NCBI GenBank assembly: GCA_009840005.1
Contig: VXOR01000097.1
Coordinates: forward strand, 178,488-242,487
Direction of reading: 5' to 3'
Source: Gemmatimonadota bacterium
GTDB taxonomy: Bacteria; Latescibacterota; UBA2968; UBA8231
DNA length: 64,000 nt
The position numbers and the translations under genes are program-made. Below, in pieces: positions 53,601 to 61,952 of this stretch. Under the pieces are notes generated by a model. That model did not search any database. It saw nothing but the letters and a program-made list of their open reading frames with translations, and was not told where the DNA came from. Within the stretch, counting starts at the first letter, position 1. Every line of letters begins with the position of its first letter.

Positions 53601-53955
53601 CTCGCTGAGCATCTCGGTGCCGTTCTCTTCGCGGGTGATTCAAGAGACAACTATTGCTCCCAATCCCTTCACGCCTAACGCCGATGGGGTCAACGACCAA
53701 ACCGAAGTTCGCTTCGCCATTGGCAACCTCAATGCCGAGCGGGCACTACAGGTGCAGATATTCGACTTAAGCGGTCGGCCGATTTGGCAAGAGAAGCGCC
53801 TCAGCTTCGGCGAGCAAGTGGTGCAATGGGACGGGCGCGATGCGCAGGGAGTACCGGTGCCTCCCGGGCTCTATCTATGCCGAATTGAGGTGGATGTAGA
53901 TGCACAAGGAGCTTCGCACCAAGTCGCTCAGCGGGTGATTGCGGTGGCCTACTAA
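50683..53955 (+). CDS. Secreted protein with FlgD-like tail and eight Tyr-x-x-Leu-Pro repeats (paralogue 3)
   Basis: 1090 residues. Signal peptide to about 26 (ends HAQ). Discoidin-like strands at about 232-252 and 440-540 (ENWYIDIDLGRLVAVSRIVLRF; LDLGARFWLRYFRMVGG), then paralogue-type segments RIEWEADIPDPDIAQVEIRTRTGD and WSSWSQRYANPGELVTSPSPRRYMQIQARLL. FlgD-like tail from 991 (IAPNPFTPNADGVND, VQIFDLSGRPI, WDGRDAQGVPVPPGLYLCRIEV). Inserted in four places are short repeats of consensus T-x2-x-Y-x2-L-P-x3-x-R-G-x-I-x-Y: about 181-197, 210-226, 330-346, 361-377, 602-617, 835-852, 871-888, 910-925. No enzymatic motif seen. Partner, acceptor or ligand unknown. Confidence 0.88.
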   Translation: MSSAKKFQLFACGLYLLSSVASAHAQTAAQAGFSLSASGVSVDQAAHWEAWTRPKHAVEIDPHTHAVRPRTIRIGTNAVEGMEQFQTLIGDQKAYEKLLKDLNRADLPTPFNIRTAPATVAGEPIVYLKANKKKNIAVGDPVIWYYYHGGIKYTPNNPESAASILDGDPLTYWEPSSAVDRTTYEALPEDQRGPIYYFAQDEAGERRVDRATYEAASSTNRRIEYHSRSFENWYIDIDLGRLVAVSRIVLRFVDPEMGEPFRQVRILGTASDQRDAPLSLIERTIVPNEDQTVLEFDLDPDDEGIFRQLHIVRIAITDSRFDKFRTVSEAEFMALPVGDQGGIDYHIVNAAGSETKVDENIFYQVDPERQGRLIYYQRERPRLADIEIWSQGDNIALGIVEGGGSVDLTGIFAGTPGFDGRYETNYLQLVWSPDPRFDNRGVLTLDLGARFWLRYFRMVGGINGVDELVLRASDGTRDSNGNLKWEEIHRQQGGTVEQGFDELLQARYLSSQIFSDYAGRAGGYNTGDRIREFQLFGQGAPSEVTLTSPMIELPSAVLLGRIEWEADIPDPDIAQVEIRTRTGDRLIEETEYYGSGGEPKTESEYNKLPKGFQGPVVSRIKPGGGWSSWSQRYANPGELVTSPSPRRYMQIQARLLSTDPEVAAALRTVRVQFTPPVASRTLAEIWPSEVPFGEERDFALFINPSFVEDQPGGPPSRRFDEILLDVDPIPALEIIEVGLGDEQAHRFAELGSRQDPISGERTPWFAEPDGHRYQVFLNADGDTVKAFFPREAQVLLRLPEKVSFQPQRDDSRTYYRAIVAEDDEVPVDADGRLLNELTYLGLPFEEKGRIVYFAITGQDDEGKVIEEEVSETDFRVLEDSLKGSVRYFRRLLGKGGQFPFDQDGEPLSENAYKSLPRAERGAVVAAGEMVQVRFKARVLLNGSTVDVSIRDSAHPESWQQVDPGDATAETPSTSLSISVPFSSRVIQETTIAPNPFTPNADGVNDQTEVRFAIGNLNAERALQVQIFDLSGRPIWQEKRLSFGEQVVQWDGRDAQGVPVPPGLYLCRIEVDVDAQGASHQVAQRVIAVAY

Positions 53956-53976
53956 GGGCCGCCATCCGGCGGGCAC

Positions 53977-55548
53977 ATGCAGCGGAAAGCGCTGGCCCTA
54001 AACCTGCTATCCGCGCTTGCGGGGTTGGGCTTGCTGGCCGGGGTCGAAGGCATTTTGCAACTTTGCGACTTAGGTCCCTCTCCCCGTCTTTTCGCGTTGG
54101 CGGAGACTGCTGGCGAAAAAGTCTATACTGCTAATCGGGACGTCACCTACCGCTTCTTCCAGCATCCATATCGGCGCTCCTCGCCGCTAGTGCAGAGCTT
54201 TGCGGCCGACAAAGCGCCCGAAGTGGTGCGCGTCTTCGCTCTGGGTGCCTCGACCCTTGTTGGTTTCCCGCATCCGGTTTCGGCTGCCTTTCCCCACTAC
54301 CTAGAGAAAATGCTTCCCGCCGCTTACCCTGAGCGGCGTTTTGAAGTAATCAACTGTGGGATCACCGCGCTCAATACGTTCTGCCTAGTGGATTTTATGC
54401 GCGAGATCGCCAATTACGATCCCGACTTGGTCATTCTCTATGCGGGCCACAACGAATTCATGGGACCCTACGGGGTTACTACGCCCTTTGTCCGCGTGGG
54501 CAACGACCGAACGATGATCCGCTTCCTGATGCTTTTGCAGCGCTCGCGCATCTACTACTACCTCGGGGAATTAATCGCATACCTGCAAAACTGGGCCCAA
54601 CCCGAGGAAACGACTCCATCCTTTGGTTTGCATCTAGCACGCGAAGAAATCGGTCCGCTCGACGCAGGCTACAGCAGGACGGCGGAAAATTTTCGCGCCA
54701 ATCTCGAGGAAATTGCCCTCATCGCCGCCGGGCACGAGATACCGCTGTTGTTTTCGACCCTAGTTGCCAATCTCAAGGACTTCCATCCGCTGCGTTCGGA
54801 GTGCGATGCGGCGACGCCGGCCATTGAGGCGTTGACCGCCGCTGGACACTGGGCAGAGGCCGAGCGACAGGCGCGGAACGCCCTGCGCGAAAATCCCTAC
54901 TGCGCCAATCTCCACTTCACATTGGGACGGCAGCACTATCTGCGCGGCGAATACGGCGAGGCCAAAGCCGCTTTTACACGAGCGCGAGATATGGATCGCT
55001 TGCCCTTCCGTGCCCCGACTCTTTTCAATCAGATACTCCGCGAGGTGGCCGCCAGCTCAAACGGGGTATTGCTCTGCGAAGTAGAAGCTACTTTTTCTGC
55101 GGCGTCGCCACACGGCATTGTCGGCAGCGAGTTGATCTCCGAATACGTACATCCGACAGTCTTTGGCCACTACCTAATCGCCCGGACGATGATTGAGACC
55201 CTAGCGGCGAGTCCGCTAGCCGGGCAGTGGGGTGCGTCCTCTACGCTAGGGAAATACGAGGACTATCGGCCCAGCTACCCACCGCTGGAAGAGGTCTGGC
55301 GGCGCAATGACCTGATGCTCTTTCTCAAACGCATGCCCTATAATGTGCCCCCGGCGGCACTCAGTCGCCGTCTGGCCGGTCTGATAGCAGTGCAACTGGC
55401 CGCGCTTCCGCACCTGCAAGAAGCCGAGCGCCGCCAGTTCATCGAGCAGGGTGGACTGCGTTTTCTAAGGCGGATGCTCGAGGAATTGCATCTAGGAGAC
55501 CGCCCTGCCCTGCAACGAGCACTAGCGGAGGTGTCGGGTGGGGTCTAA
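53977..55548 (+). CDS. SGNH/GDSL-like hydrolase with embedded TPR region
   Basis: 523 residues. N-terminal membrane segment or signal (LNLLSALAGLGLLAGVEGIL). SGNH blocks: GAST (ALGASTLVGFP, about 90-99) for the nucleophile Ser; NCGITALNT for the oxyanion Gly; YAGHNEFMGPYG in place of GxND; and near the C-terminal side SEYVHPTVFGHYLIARTMIE with the His, about 388-407. Between is a TPR-like stretch (ARNALRENPYCANLHFTLGRQHYLRGEYGEAKAAFTRARD, about 300-340). Such proteins deacetylate or acyl-transfer on surface glycans in several systems, so glycan editing is plausible. It starts 21 bases after paralogue 3 and overlaps the next gene by 11. Confidence 0.85.
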   Translation: MQRKALALNLLSALAGLGLLAGVEGILQLCDLGPSPRLFALAETAGEKVYTANRDVTYRFFQHPYRRSSPLVQSFAADKAPEVVRVFALGASTLVGFPHPVSAAFPHYLEKMLPAAYPERRFEVINCGITALNTFCLVDFMREIANYDPDLVILYAGHNEFMGPYGVTTPFVRVGNDRTMIRFLMLLQRSRIYYYLGELIAYLQNWAQPEETTPSFGLHLAREEIGPLDAGYSRTAENFRANLEEIALIAAGHEIPLLFSTLVANLKDFHPLRSECDAATPAIEALTAAGHWAEAERQARNALRENPYCANLHFTLGRQHYLRGEYGEAKAAFTRARDMDRLPFRAPTLFNQILREVAASSNGVLLCEVEATFSAASPHGIVGSELISEYVHPTVFGHYLIARTMIETLAASPLAGQWGASSTLGKYEDYRPSYPPLEEVWRRNDLMLFLKRMPYNVPPAALSRRLAGLIAVQLAALPHLQEAERRQFIEQGGLRFLRRMLEELHLGDRPALQRALAEVSGGV

Positions 55549-58500
55549 CGCGGGAAAGGGCACTGTGCTGGCCGCGCTGCTGATCCTGTGGGGGTGGGGA
55601 TGTGCGTCCGAGCCGGCAGCGGAGCAGAGTGCAGAAAGGCCGGCGCCTGCTGTGCGCTTTGCGGATGCGACACAAGCGGCCGGGCTGGACTTCGTCCACG
55701 TGTCAGGTGGCCCGCAGCAGCGCTACATTTTGGAGGCCATGGGCTCGGGGGTGGCCTTTTTCGACTTCGACGCGGACGGCTGGCTGGATGTGTTCGCCGT
55801 CAATGGCACCCGTGCGGAGGACGCGCCGGAGACGGGCAACCGCCTCTGGCGCAATGTCCCGGCCCCTGACGGCGACCGGGCATTTGCCGAGGTGACGCAA
55901 GCGGCCGGGCTGGGGCAAACGGGCTGGGGCATGGGCTGCGCGGTGGCCGACTACGACAACGACGGCGATCTGGACCTCTATGTCACTTATTGGGGGCCGA
56001 ACGCGCTTTACCGCAACGAGGGAAACGGCACCTTCACCCCCGTAGAGGCAGGCACAGGTGACCGGCGTTGGGGCGCTAGCGCGGCGTTTGGCGATGTGGA
56101 TTTGGACGGCTGGCTCGATCTCTATGTGGCCAACTACGTAGCCTTCGATCTAAACAATCCGCCCGGCGACGGCCAGCCATGCAGCGGCTGGAAGGGCTTG
56201 TCCGTGTTCTGTGGCCCTCACGGCTTGGACGGCCAAGCCGATGTGCTTTATCGCAACGAGGGAAACGGCACTTTTGCCGATGTAAGCGCGGCGACTGGAA
56301 TTGACCAACGGACCTACCTCGGCCTCGGCGTGCTTTTTACCGACTACGACGGCGATGGGGACCAGGATATTTATATCGCCAATGACTCGACCCCCAACCT
56401 GCTCTATCGCAACGACGGCGCTTGGCGGCTGCGCGAGGTCGGTGCCTTTGCCGGGGTGGCCTACAGCGAAGAGGGACGCGCCCAAGCTGGTATGGGGATC
56501 GATAGCGGCGACTACGATAACGATGGCGACTTCGACGTTGTAGTCACCAACTTTTCCGACGATGTCAATACCCTGTACCAAAACCTAGGGAATGGTTCCT
56601 TTGCCGATGCTACCTACGCAGCGGGCTTGGGTGGTGCGGTGCGGCCCTTTTTGGGATGGAGCACAGCCCTAGCCGATTTTAATTTGGACGGTTGGCTCGA
56701 CCTCTTCGTCGCCAACGGCCATCTCTACCCCCAGCTAGAAACCCATCCATTGGGGCTTAGCTATCGTCAGCGCAATCTACTGTACTGGAACCGAGACGGC
56801 GTTTTCGCGCTGGCCGATCCGGCGGGCCTAGAGGCCGAACAGGTGAGCCGCGGCACGGCCTTTGGCGACTACGACAACGACGGCGACTTAGACTTGATCG
56901 TCAACAATCTCAACGACCGCCTGAGCCTGTTGCGCAACGACGGCGGCAATCGCAACTACTGGTTGGGATTGGAACTGATCGGCGCGGCGGGGCGGCCCTC
57001 TGAAGGAGCTAGCGTACGGCTTTGGGCAGACGGGCAAGTGCGCGTGCGCCAAGCCAAGCGCGGCTATGGCTATTTGTCCGCCAACGACGGTCGGGTGCTC
57101 TTTGGACTGGGCGGACTTGCGCAAGTGGAAAAAATCGAGATCCGCTGGCCGTCGGGGCGGGTGCAAGTGGTCGAGCAACCGCCCCTCCGGCGCTACTTGG
57201 TGTTGCGCGAGGGCGAGGGAGTGGAAATAGCCCACTACAGCGAGCAGGTGCCGCCACCAGTGCTGGTGCCTGCGCCGCTGATAGAGCGCACAGACTCCAT
57301 CGAGGAGGTTGCGTTCAATCCAGATTGGACAGCGGAAGAGTACTACGAGCAGGCCACTGCGCTATACGGCCAGGGGCGCTACCAAGAGGCAGTAGCCCTG
57401 TTGCGGCCAGCGCTCAGGTACTATCCAAGCGCGGTCCGTCTGCACTACGCGGCTGGCGTGGCACTCTACTCTGGCTTGGGGCGCTACGAGGAAGCAGCCG
57501 AGGTGCTAGAGCAGGCTGTGGCACAGGATACTTCGGTCGTCGAGGTGGCCCAGTTGTTGGGGGTCATTTACCTACACCGCAACCAACCCGCCCAAGCCGC
57601 AGCGACACTAGCGCGGGCTGCGGCGCTGGCACCCGAGGACTGGGAAACGCACTACCGACTCGGCCTAGCCCACAACCACCTTGGGGACAGCGAGGCGGCC
57701 ATTGTCGCCTTTGTGCAAGCACGGGCGTTGGCTCCCGAGGAGCCGATGCCCTATTTGCACTTGGCGCGGACCTACCAGCGGTTGGGCCAAAGACAAGCCG
57801 CAGATCAAGCCCTGCACCGCTTTGAGGCACTGCAACCTCTCAAGCAGGAGATCGATCGCTATCGCCAAGCCGTCCGCGTCCAGCCCAAACACCCGGGTGC
57901 CCACTCAAAGTTGGGGCTGGCGTTGTCGCGGGCCGGGCGACTAACACAAGCACAGCAGGCGTTCGAGCAATCGCTGGCACTGGCACCCGACGCCGAGACG
58001 CAGACCAATCTGGCCAATGTGCTGTTGCGCCAAGACGAGGCCGAGGCGGCGATAGCACACTACACCCAGGCGTTGGCGCAGGATGCGGAGTTAGCCGAAG
58101 CCCACTACGGCTTGGGGATGGCCCACTACGCCCAAGGCGAGGCCGCGGAGGCCCTGCGCGCGCTGCGCCGGGCGCTGGCCTTGCGGCCGGATTTTCCCAA
58201 GGCGCATATCAATACAGGGGTCTTGCTCGAAGAGCAGGGTCGTCTAGCCGAAGCGCTGGATCACTTTCGCCGTGCGGTTGACTTGGTCCCCGACGATGCT
58301 AGGGCGCTCAACAACTTAGTCATCGCGTTGTCGCGGGCTGGACGCGTTGATGAGGCGCGCAAAGTGCTGGAGCAGGCCCAAGCCCAGCAGGTGGATCTGC
58401 CGCTGGCGCGCAAGACGCTAGTGAGGACGTTGGTGGCGCTGGCCCAGGCCCAAGCCGAGCAGGGAAAATGGTCTGCGGCTGTTGCCTTCCAGCAGCAGGC

Positions 58501-58576
58501 CATTGCGCTGACGCCAGTCCAGTTGCGAGAGGCACTCCTAAAACAGTTATCCGCCTATGAGTCGAGTGTGCAATAA
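55538..58576 (+). CDS. CRTAC/ASPIC-UnbV lipoprotein with FG-GAP repeats and a TPR C-terminal half
   Basis: 1012 residues from a GTG at 55538, or 1003 from the GTG at 55565, which has GGGAAAGGG close upstream. Lipobox LLILWGWGC. N-terminal half: FG-GAP/VCBS calcium-binding repeats (DFDADGWLDVF, DYDNDGDLDLY, DVDLDGWLDLY, DYDGDGDQDIY, DYDNDGDFDV, DFNLDGWLDLF, DYDNDGDLDLI), each with LYRNEGNGTF-type partner strands, then the ASPIC/UnbV domain (GNRNYWLGLELIGAAGRPSEGASVRLWADGQVRVRQ, IRWPSGRVQVVE). From about 600 to 1000, TPR units. Expected at the cell surface. It overlaps both neighbours and is part of a GDSL-CRTAC-TMTC operon. Confidence 0.9.
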   Translation: MGSNAGKGTVLAALLILWGWGCASEPAAEQSAERPAPAVRFADATQAAGLDFVHVSGGPQQRYILEAMGSGVAFFDFDADGWLDVFAVNGTRAEDAPETGNRLWRNVPAPDGDRAFAEVTQAAGLGQTGWGMGCAVADYDNDGDLDLYVTYWGPNALYRNEGNGTFTPVEAGTGDRRWGASAAFGDVDLDGWLDLYVANYVAFDLNNPPGDGQPCSGWKGLSVFCGPHGLDGQADVLYRNEGNGTFADVSAATGIDQRTYLGLGVLFTDYDGDGDQDIYIANDSTPNLLYRNDGAWRLREVGAFAGVAYSEEGRAQAGMGIDSGDYDNDGDFDVVVTNFSDDVNTLYQNLGNGSFADATYAAGLGGAVRPFLGWSTALADFNLDGWLDLFVANGHLYPQLETHPLGLSYRQRNLLYWNRDGVFALADPAGLEAEQVSRGTAFGDYDNDGDLDLIVNNLNDRLSLLRNDGGNRNYWLGLELIGAAGRPSEGASVRLWADGQVRVRQAKRGYGYLSANDGRVLFGLGGLAQVEKIEIRWPSGRVQVVEQPPLRRYLVLREGEGVEIAHYSEQVPPPVLVPAPLIERTDSIEEVAFNPDWTAEEYYEQATALYGQGRYQEAVALLRPALRYYPSAVRLHYAAGVALYSGLGRYEEAAEVLEQAVAQDTSVVEVAQLLGVIYLHRNQPAQAAATLARAAALAPEDWETHYRLGLAHNHLGDSEAAIVAFVQARALAPEEPMPYLHLARTYQRLGQRQAADQALHRFEALQPLKQEIDRYRQAVRVQPKHPGAHSKLGLALSRAGRLTQAQQAFEQSLALAPDAETQTNLANVLLRQDEAEAAIAHYTQALAQDAELAEAHYGLGMAHYAQGEAAEALRALRRALALRPDFPKAHINTGVLLEEQGRLAEALDHFRRAVDLVPDDARALNNLVIALSRAGRVDEARKVLEQAQAQQVDLPLARKTLVRTLVALAQAQAEQGKWSAAVAFQQQAIALTPVQLREALLKQLSAYESSVQ

Positions 58577-60302
58577 GCTGGGGGAAAATTCTCCATCTGA
58601 ATGCGCCAAGGTCGCCGAGCGCGGCCAGTGGGTAGCACTGGCGCTAGTGGCCTTGGTCGCGTGTGGCGTGTACGTCAATGCGCTGGGCAACGAGTTAGTG
58701 TACGACGACCGCAAATTGATCCCCGCCAACGAGCTGATGCACGATCCGTGGCGGGTGGACCGAATTCTCGCTGGCCGTTATTGGGGCGAGATCCTGCACT
58801 CACACCACTATCGGCCGCTGACGGTTTGGACGCTGGCGTTTAATTATTGGGCCAACGAGTTCTTGGGGTTGCCCGGTGCACACGGCGTGGGATTCCATCT
58901 GGTCAATGCCGCGCTACACGCGGGGGCTAGCTGTGCGCTCTTTCTTTTGGGGCTGCGCTTGGGTTTGGCCGTTCACGCCTGTACTGCCGCAGCGCTGCTT
59001 TTTGCCGCGCATCCAGTCCACACCGAGGCTGTGGCGTTTATTACCGGCCGAGCAGAGCCTCTAGCTATGCTCTTGGGCGCGTCCTTTCTGGCGGTGCATC
59101 ACCGCGGGCAGTGGAAAGGGGCTGGTGTGCTGTACTGGTTTGCGCTACTGAGCAAGGAATCAGCCGCCGTCTATCTCTGCGCCGCTCTGTGGCTGGACCT
59201 CTGCACTGCGCGGCCGCTTAAGGCGCGCTGGCGGGTCTACGGCGGATACGGCTTAGTATTGGTAGGCTGGCTGCTTCTGCGCCAAGCGGCCCTAGGGACA
59301 GCCGACAGCGACCTCTCCGCGCTCGACAATCCTTTAGTGAACGCCACGCCGCTGGAGCGGGTGTTGACGGCCGCCACCGTGCAATTTGCCTACCTGCGGC
59401 TGCTGGTCTGGCCACTCGGGCTTTCCTCGGATTACTCCCATGCCCAGATCCAGTTGGTAGGCGATCCACTGGACTGGGGAGTGATTGGCTTTTGCACCGC
59501 AGTGCTCATCGCGGCTGGCGCGGCTTGGTACTGGTGGCAGCGGTCGCCGATGGTCGCCTTTGTCGCGGGGAGTTATGCAATTTTAGCCGCACCGACGAGC
59601 AATTTTCTGGTCCTAGTGCCGACCATCATGGGAGAGCGGCTAATCTACGCACCATCAGCCGCGTTTTGTCTGCTGTTGGGTTGGGGCCTCTGGCGACTGG
59701 CGCAGCGCTGGGGTTGGGGTCTTTGGACGGTGGGCTTGGGGTTGCTTGGCAGCTATGCGGTTCTGACGGCGGCACGCAACGCAACATGGGCCGATGCCGA
59801 GACCTTCTATCGCACGCAGTTCCAGTCTGCCCCCCGCAGCGCCCGGGCTCATCTGGGGATGGGTCGGATGCATGCGGAGGCTGGACGGCTCGACAGCGCC
59901 CAAATGTACAACCGCTCCGCTCTGGCGATTTATCCCAACTACGCGATGGCTTGGTACAACTTGGGGCTTTTGCAGGTCAAGCGGGGTGCTTGGGACGAGG
60001 CTCTGCGTTCATATGAGCAGGCCGTGGCCCTTGAACCGGCCTATTTGAAGGCCTGGTACAATTTGGGCGGGGTCCATCTGCAGCGGGGAGAGTGGTCTGA
60101 GGCACTGAAAGCGTTCGAGCAGATGCTGATCCTAGACCCGGAAAATGTCGGCGCGTGGAATGGCGTGGGCGTGGTCCACATTCGCCAGGGGAAGCTAAAC
60201 GAGGCGGCACGAGCTTTTGCCCGGGTGCTTGTGGCAAATCCCGACCACGAGCAGGCCCAGCACTATTTAGCGCAGGTGCGAGAGCGGTTGCGAAAGCAAT
60301 AG
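58557..60302 (+). CDS. TMTC-like membrane glycosyltransferase with TPR C-terminus
   Basis: 581 residues. Paralogue of the protein at 47018: NELVYDDRKLI after the first segment, SHHYRPLTVWTLAFNYWANEFLG, HPVHTEAVAFITGRAEPLAMLLG; about 10 membrane segments to about 405. From 420, TPRs (AHLGMGRMHAEAGRLDSAQMYNRSALAIYPNYAMAWYNLGLLQVKRGAWDEAL...; four and a half units). The start at 58557 lies inside the last 20 bases of the CRTAC-TPR gene. Second such enzyme in a row of surface genes. Acceptor could be the neighbouring secreted or lipoproteins; inferred from gene order only. Confidence 0.87.
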   Translation: MSRVCNKLGENSPSECAKVAERGQWVALALVALVACGVYVNALGNELVYDDRKLIPANELMHDPWRVDRILAGRYWGEILHSHHYRPLTVWTLAFNYWANEFLGLPGAHGVGFHLVNAALHAGASCALFLLGLRLGLAVHACTAAALLFAAHPVHTEAVAFITGRAEPLAMLLGASFLAVHHRGQWKGAGVLYWFALLSKESAAVYLCAALWLDLCTARPLKARWRVYGGYGLVLVGWLLLRQAALGTADSDLSALDNPLVNATPLERVLTAATVQFAYLRLLVWPLGLSSDYSHAQIQLVGDPLDWGVIGFCTAVLIAAGAAWYWWQRSPMVAFVAGSYAILAAPTSNFLVLVPTIMGERLIYAPSAAFCLLLGWGLWRLAQRWGWGLWTVGLGLLGSYAVLTAARNATWADAETFYRTQFQSAPRSARAHLGMGRMHAEAGRLDSAQMYNRSALAIYPNYAMAWYNLGLLQVKRGAWDEALRSYEQAVALEPAYLKAWYNLGGVHLQRGEWSEALKAFEQMLILDPENVGAWNGVGVVHIRQGKLNEAARAFARVLVANPDHEQAQHYLAQVRERLRKQ

Positions 60303-60308
60303 GCGGAA

Positions 60309-61952
60309 CTAAAGCCTTGGCTCTTCTACTGTTAAGAACTGGTTGGCGGCCACGTCCTCGAGGCGCTGGATGCGGCCCGAGGGCCAGTGAATCTCGATCC
60401 AATCGGCGGCCTGATTGAATCCCAAACCGAAGTGGACGCGCCCGTCGCTGTGTGCAAGGAAGCTGCCGCCGCTGACAACTTCCGTGGTTTGCTCGACCCC
60501 GCCGCTGGCAATGGAGACTTTCGCCCCTAGGCCACCGCCGACCAAGCGCAGGCTCAACCAGTTGCGCTGGTTGCCGCCGTCGTTGCGCAAAAGTTGCGGC
60601 GACCCGTCGAGGTTGAAGACCAGAATATCTACATCCCCGTCGTTGTCGTAGTCCCCCTTGGCGGCACCGCGACTGACGGCGGGGCGGCTCACATCCCCGG
60701 CTGCGACTTCTGCGAAGCGGTAGGCACTGGCTGGACCCTGATTGGCAAAAAGTTGATTGGGTTCGGCGTAGCCATCGGGCGCAAGGTGCCGGATCTGGGG
60801 ATAGACGTGTCCGTTGGCCACAAACAGGTCTTGGTCTTGGTCGTTGTCGTAGTCGAAAAAGCACATGCCAAAGGATAAGTGCGGCAGGCTCGGCTCGGCG
60901 AGGCCGGCTGCGGCGCTAACCACTGCGAAACGGCCGTTGCCTTGGTTGCTATAGAGGGTGTTGTAGTCGTCCTCAAAGTGGGTGACCAACAAGTCGCCAT
61001 CGCCATCGCCATCGTAGTCCCCATAAGCGATGCCCATGCCAGCTTGTGCGCCCCCTTCGGCGCTGAGGGCGGCTCCGGCCTCCACGCCGACGTCGCGGAA
61101 TTGGCCATTGCCCTCGTTGCGATAGAGAAAGTTGGGTGCCGAGTCATTGGCCACATAGAGGTCTGGGTCGCCGTCTTGGTCGTAGTCGCAAAAAAGGGCG
61201 CTCAGGCCGTAGGTAGGCGCGAATTGGCCGACCTTGGCTTGGCGGGTGACGTCGCGGAATTGGCCGTTGCCTTCGTTCCGGTAGAGGACGTCCTGTGCCC
61301 CTGGGAGGCCGAGTGGTCCGGCGAAGACTAAGACTCCCTTCCACATGCCGCCTCGGGGAGGAACGCGCTCGGGGGCAAAGTGCAAGTACTGGGCTACGTA
61401 TAGGTCTGGGTCGCCGTCCCCGTCGTAGTCGCCGAAGGTAGCACCCGTGCTCCAGCCCGCCAGATCGACGCCAGCGGCTTGGCCGACGTTGCGGAATTGG
61501 CCGTTGCCCTCGTTCCGGTAGAGGACGTTGGGGCCGTAATTGGTCACATAGAGATCGAGGTCGCCGTCTTGATCGTAGTCGGCCGCGGCGCAGCCCATGC
61601 CCCAACCGGCATCGCCGACCCCGGCTGTGCGGGTGTAGTTCGCAAAGGTGCCGTCGCCCATGTTGCGGTAGAGGGCATTGGTCGGGGCCGCGGCCGGGTC
61701 GGGATAGCCTTCCAGCCGCGAGCCGTTGACCAAGTAGATGTCGAGCCAGCCGTCGCCGTCGTAGTCGAGGAAGGCACCACCTCCGCCCTTGGCTTCAATG
61801 ATGTAGTTTTTGACTCGACCGCCCGAGTGCATGCGGAAATCCAAGCCGCACGCTGCGGTAACGTCGGTGAAGCGCACCGGGGTGAGGTCTGGTGTGGGGG
61901 CGCAGGCGGCTAAGGCCAGCAGGGCGTAGCAGGTGCAAGCACTAAGGCGCAT
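60309..61952 (-). CDS. CRTAC/ASPIC-UnbV lipoprotein with FG-GAP repeats
   Basis: 547 residues. Lipoprotein signal MRLSACTCYALLALAAC, lipobox LAAC. FG-GAP repeats DYDGDGWLDIY, DYDQDGDLDLY, DYDGDGDPDLY, DYDQDGDPDLY, DYDGDGDGDLL, DYDNDQDQDLF, DYDNDGDVDIL, each with a LYRNEGNGQFRDV-type strand; C-terminal ASPIC/UnbV domain (GGNQRNWLSLRLVGGGLGAKVSIASGG, SDGRVHFGLGF, IEIHWPSGRIQRLED). Similar to the N-terminal half of the protein at 55538 but without TPRs. The start overlaps the FGE-like gene's end by 11 bases. It converges with the TMTC gene, six bases apart. Confidence 0.93.
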   Translation of the reverse strand: MRLSACTCYALLALAACAPTPDLTPVRFTDVTAACGLDFRMHSGGRVKNYIIEAKGGGGAFLDYDGDGWLDIYLVNGSRLEGYPDPAAAPTNALYRNMGDGTFANYTRTAGVGDAGWGMGCAAADYDQDGDLDLYVTNYGPNVLYRNEGNGQFRNVGQAAGVDLAGWSTGATFGDYDGDGDPDLYVAQYLHFAPERVPPRGGMWKGVLVFAGPLGLPGAQDVLYRNEGNGQFRDVTRQAKVGQFAPTYGLSALFCDYDQDGDPDLYVANDSAPNFLYRNEGNGQFRDVGVEAGAALSAEGGAQAGMGIAYGDYDGDGDGDLLVTHFEDDYNTLYSNQGNGRFAVVSAAAGLAEPSLPHLSFGMCFFDYDNDQDQDLFVANGHVYPQIRHLAPDGYAEPNQLFANQGPASAYRFAEVAAGDVSRPAVSRGAAKGDYDNDGDVDILVFNLDGSPQLLRNDGGNQRNWLSLRLVGGGLGAKVSIASGGVEQTTEVVSGGSFLAHSDGRVHFGLGFNQAADWIEIHWPSGRIQRLEDVAANQFLTVEEPRL

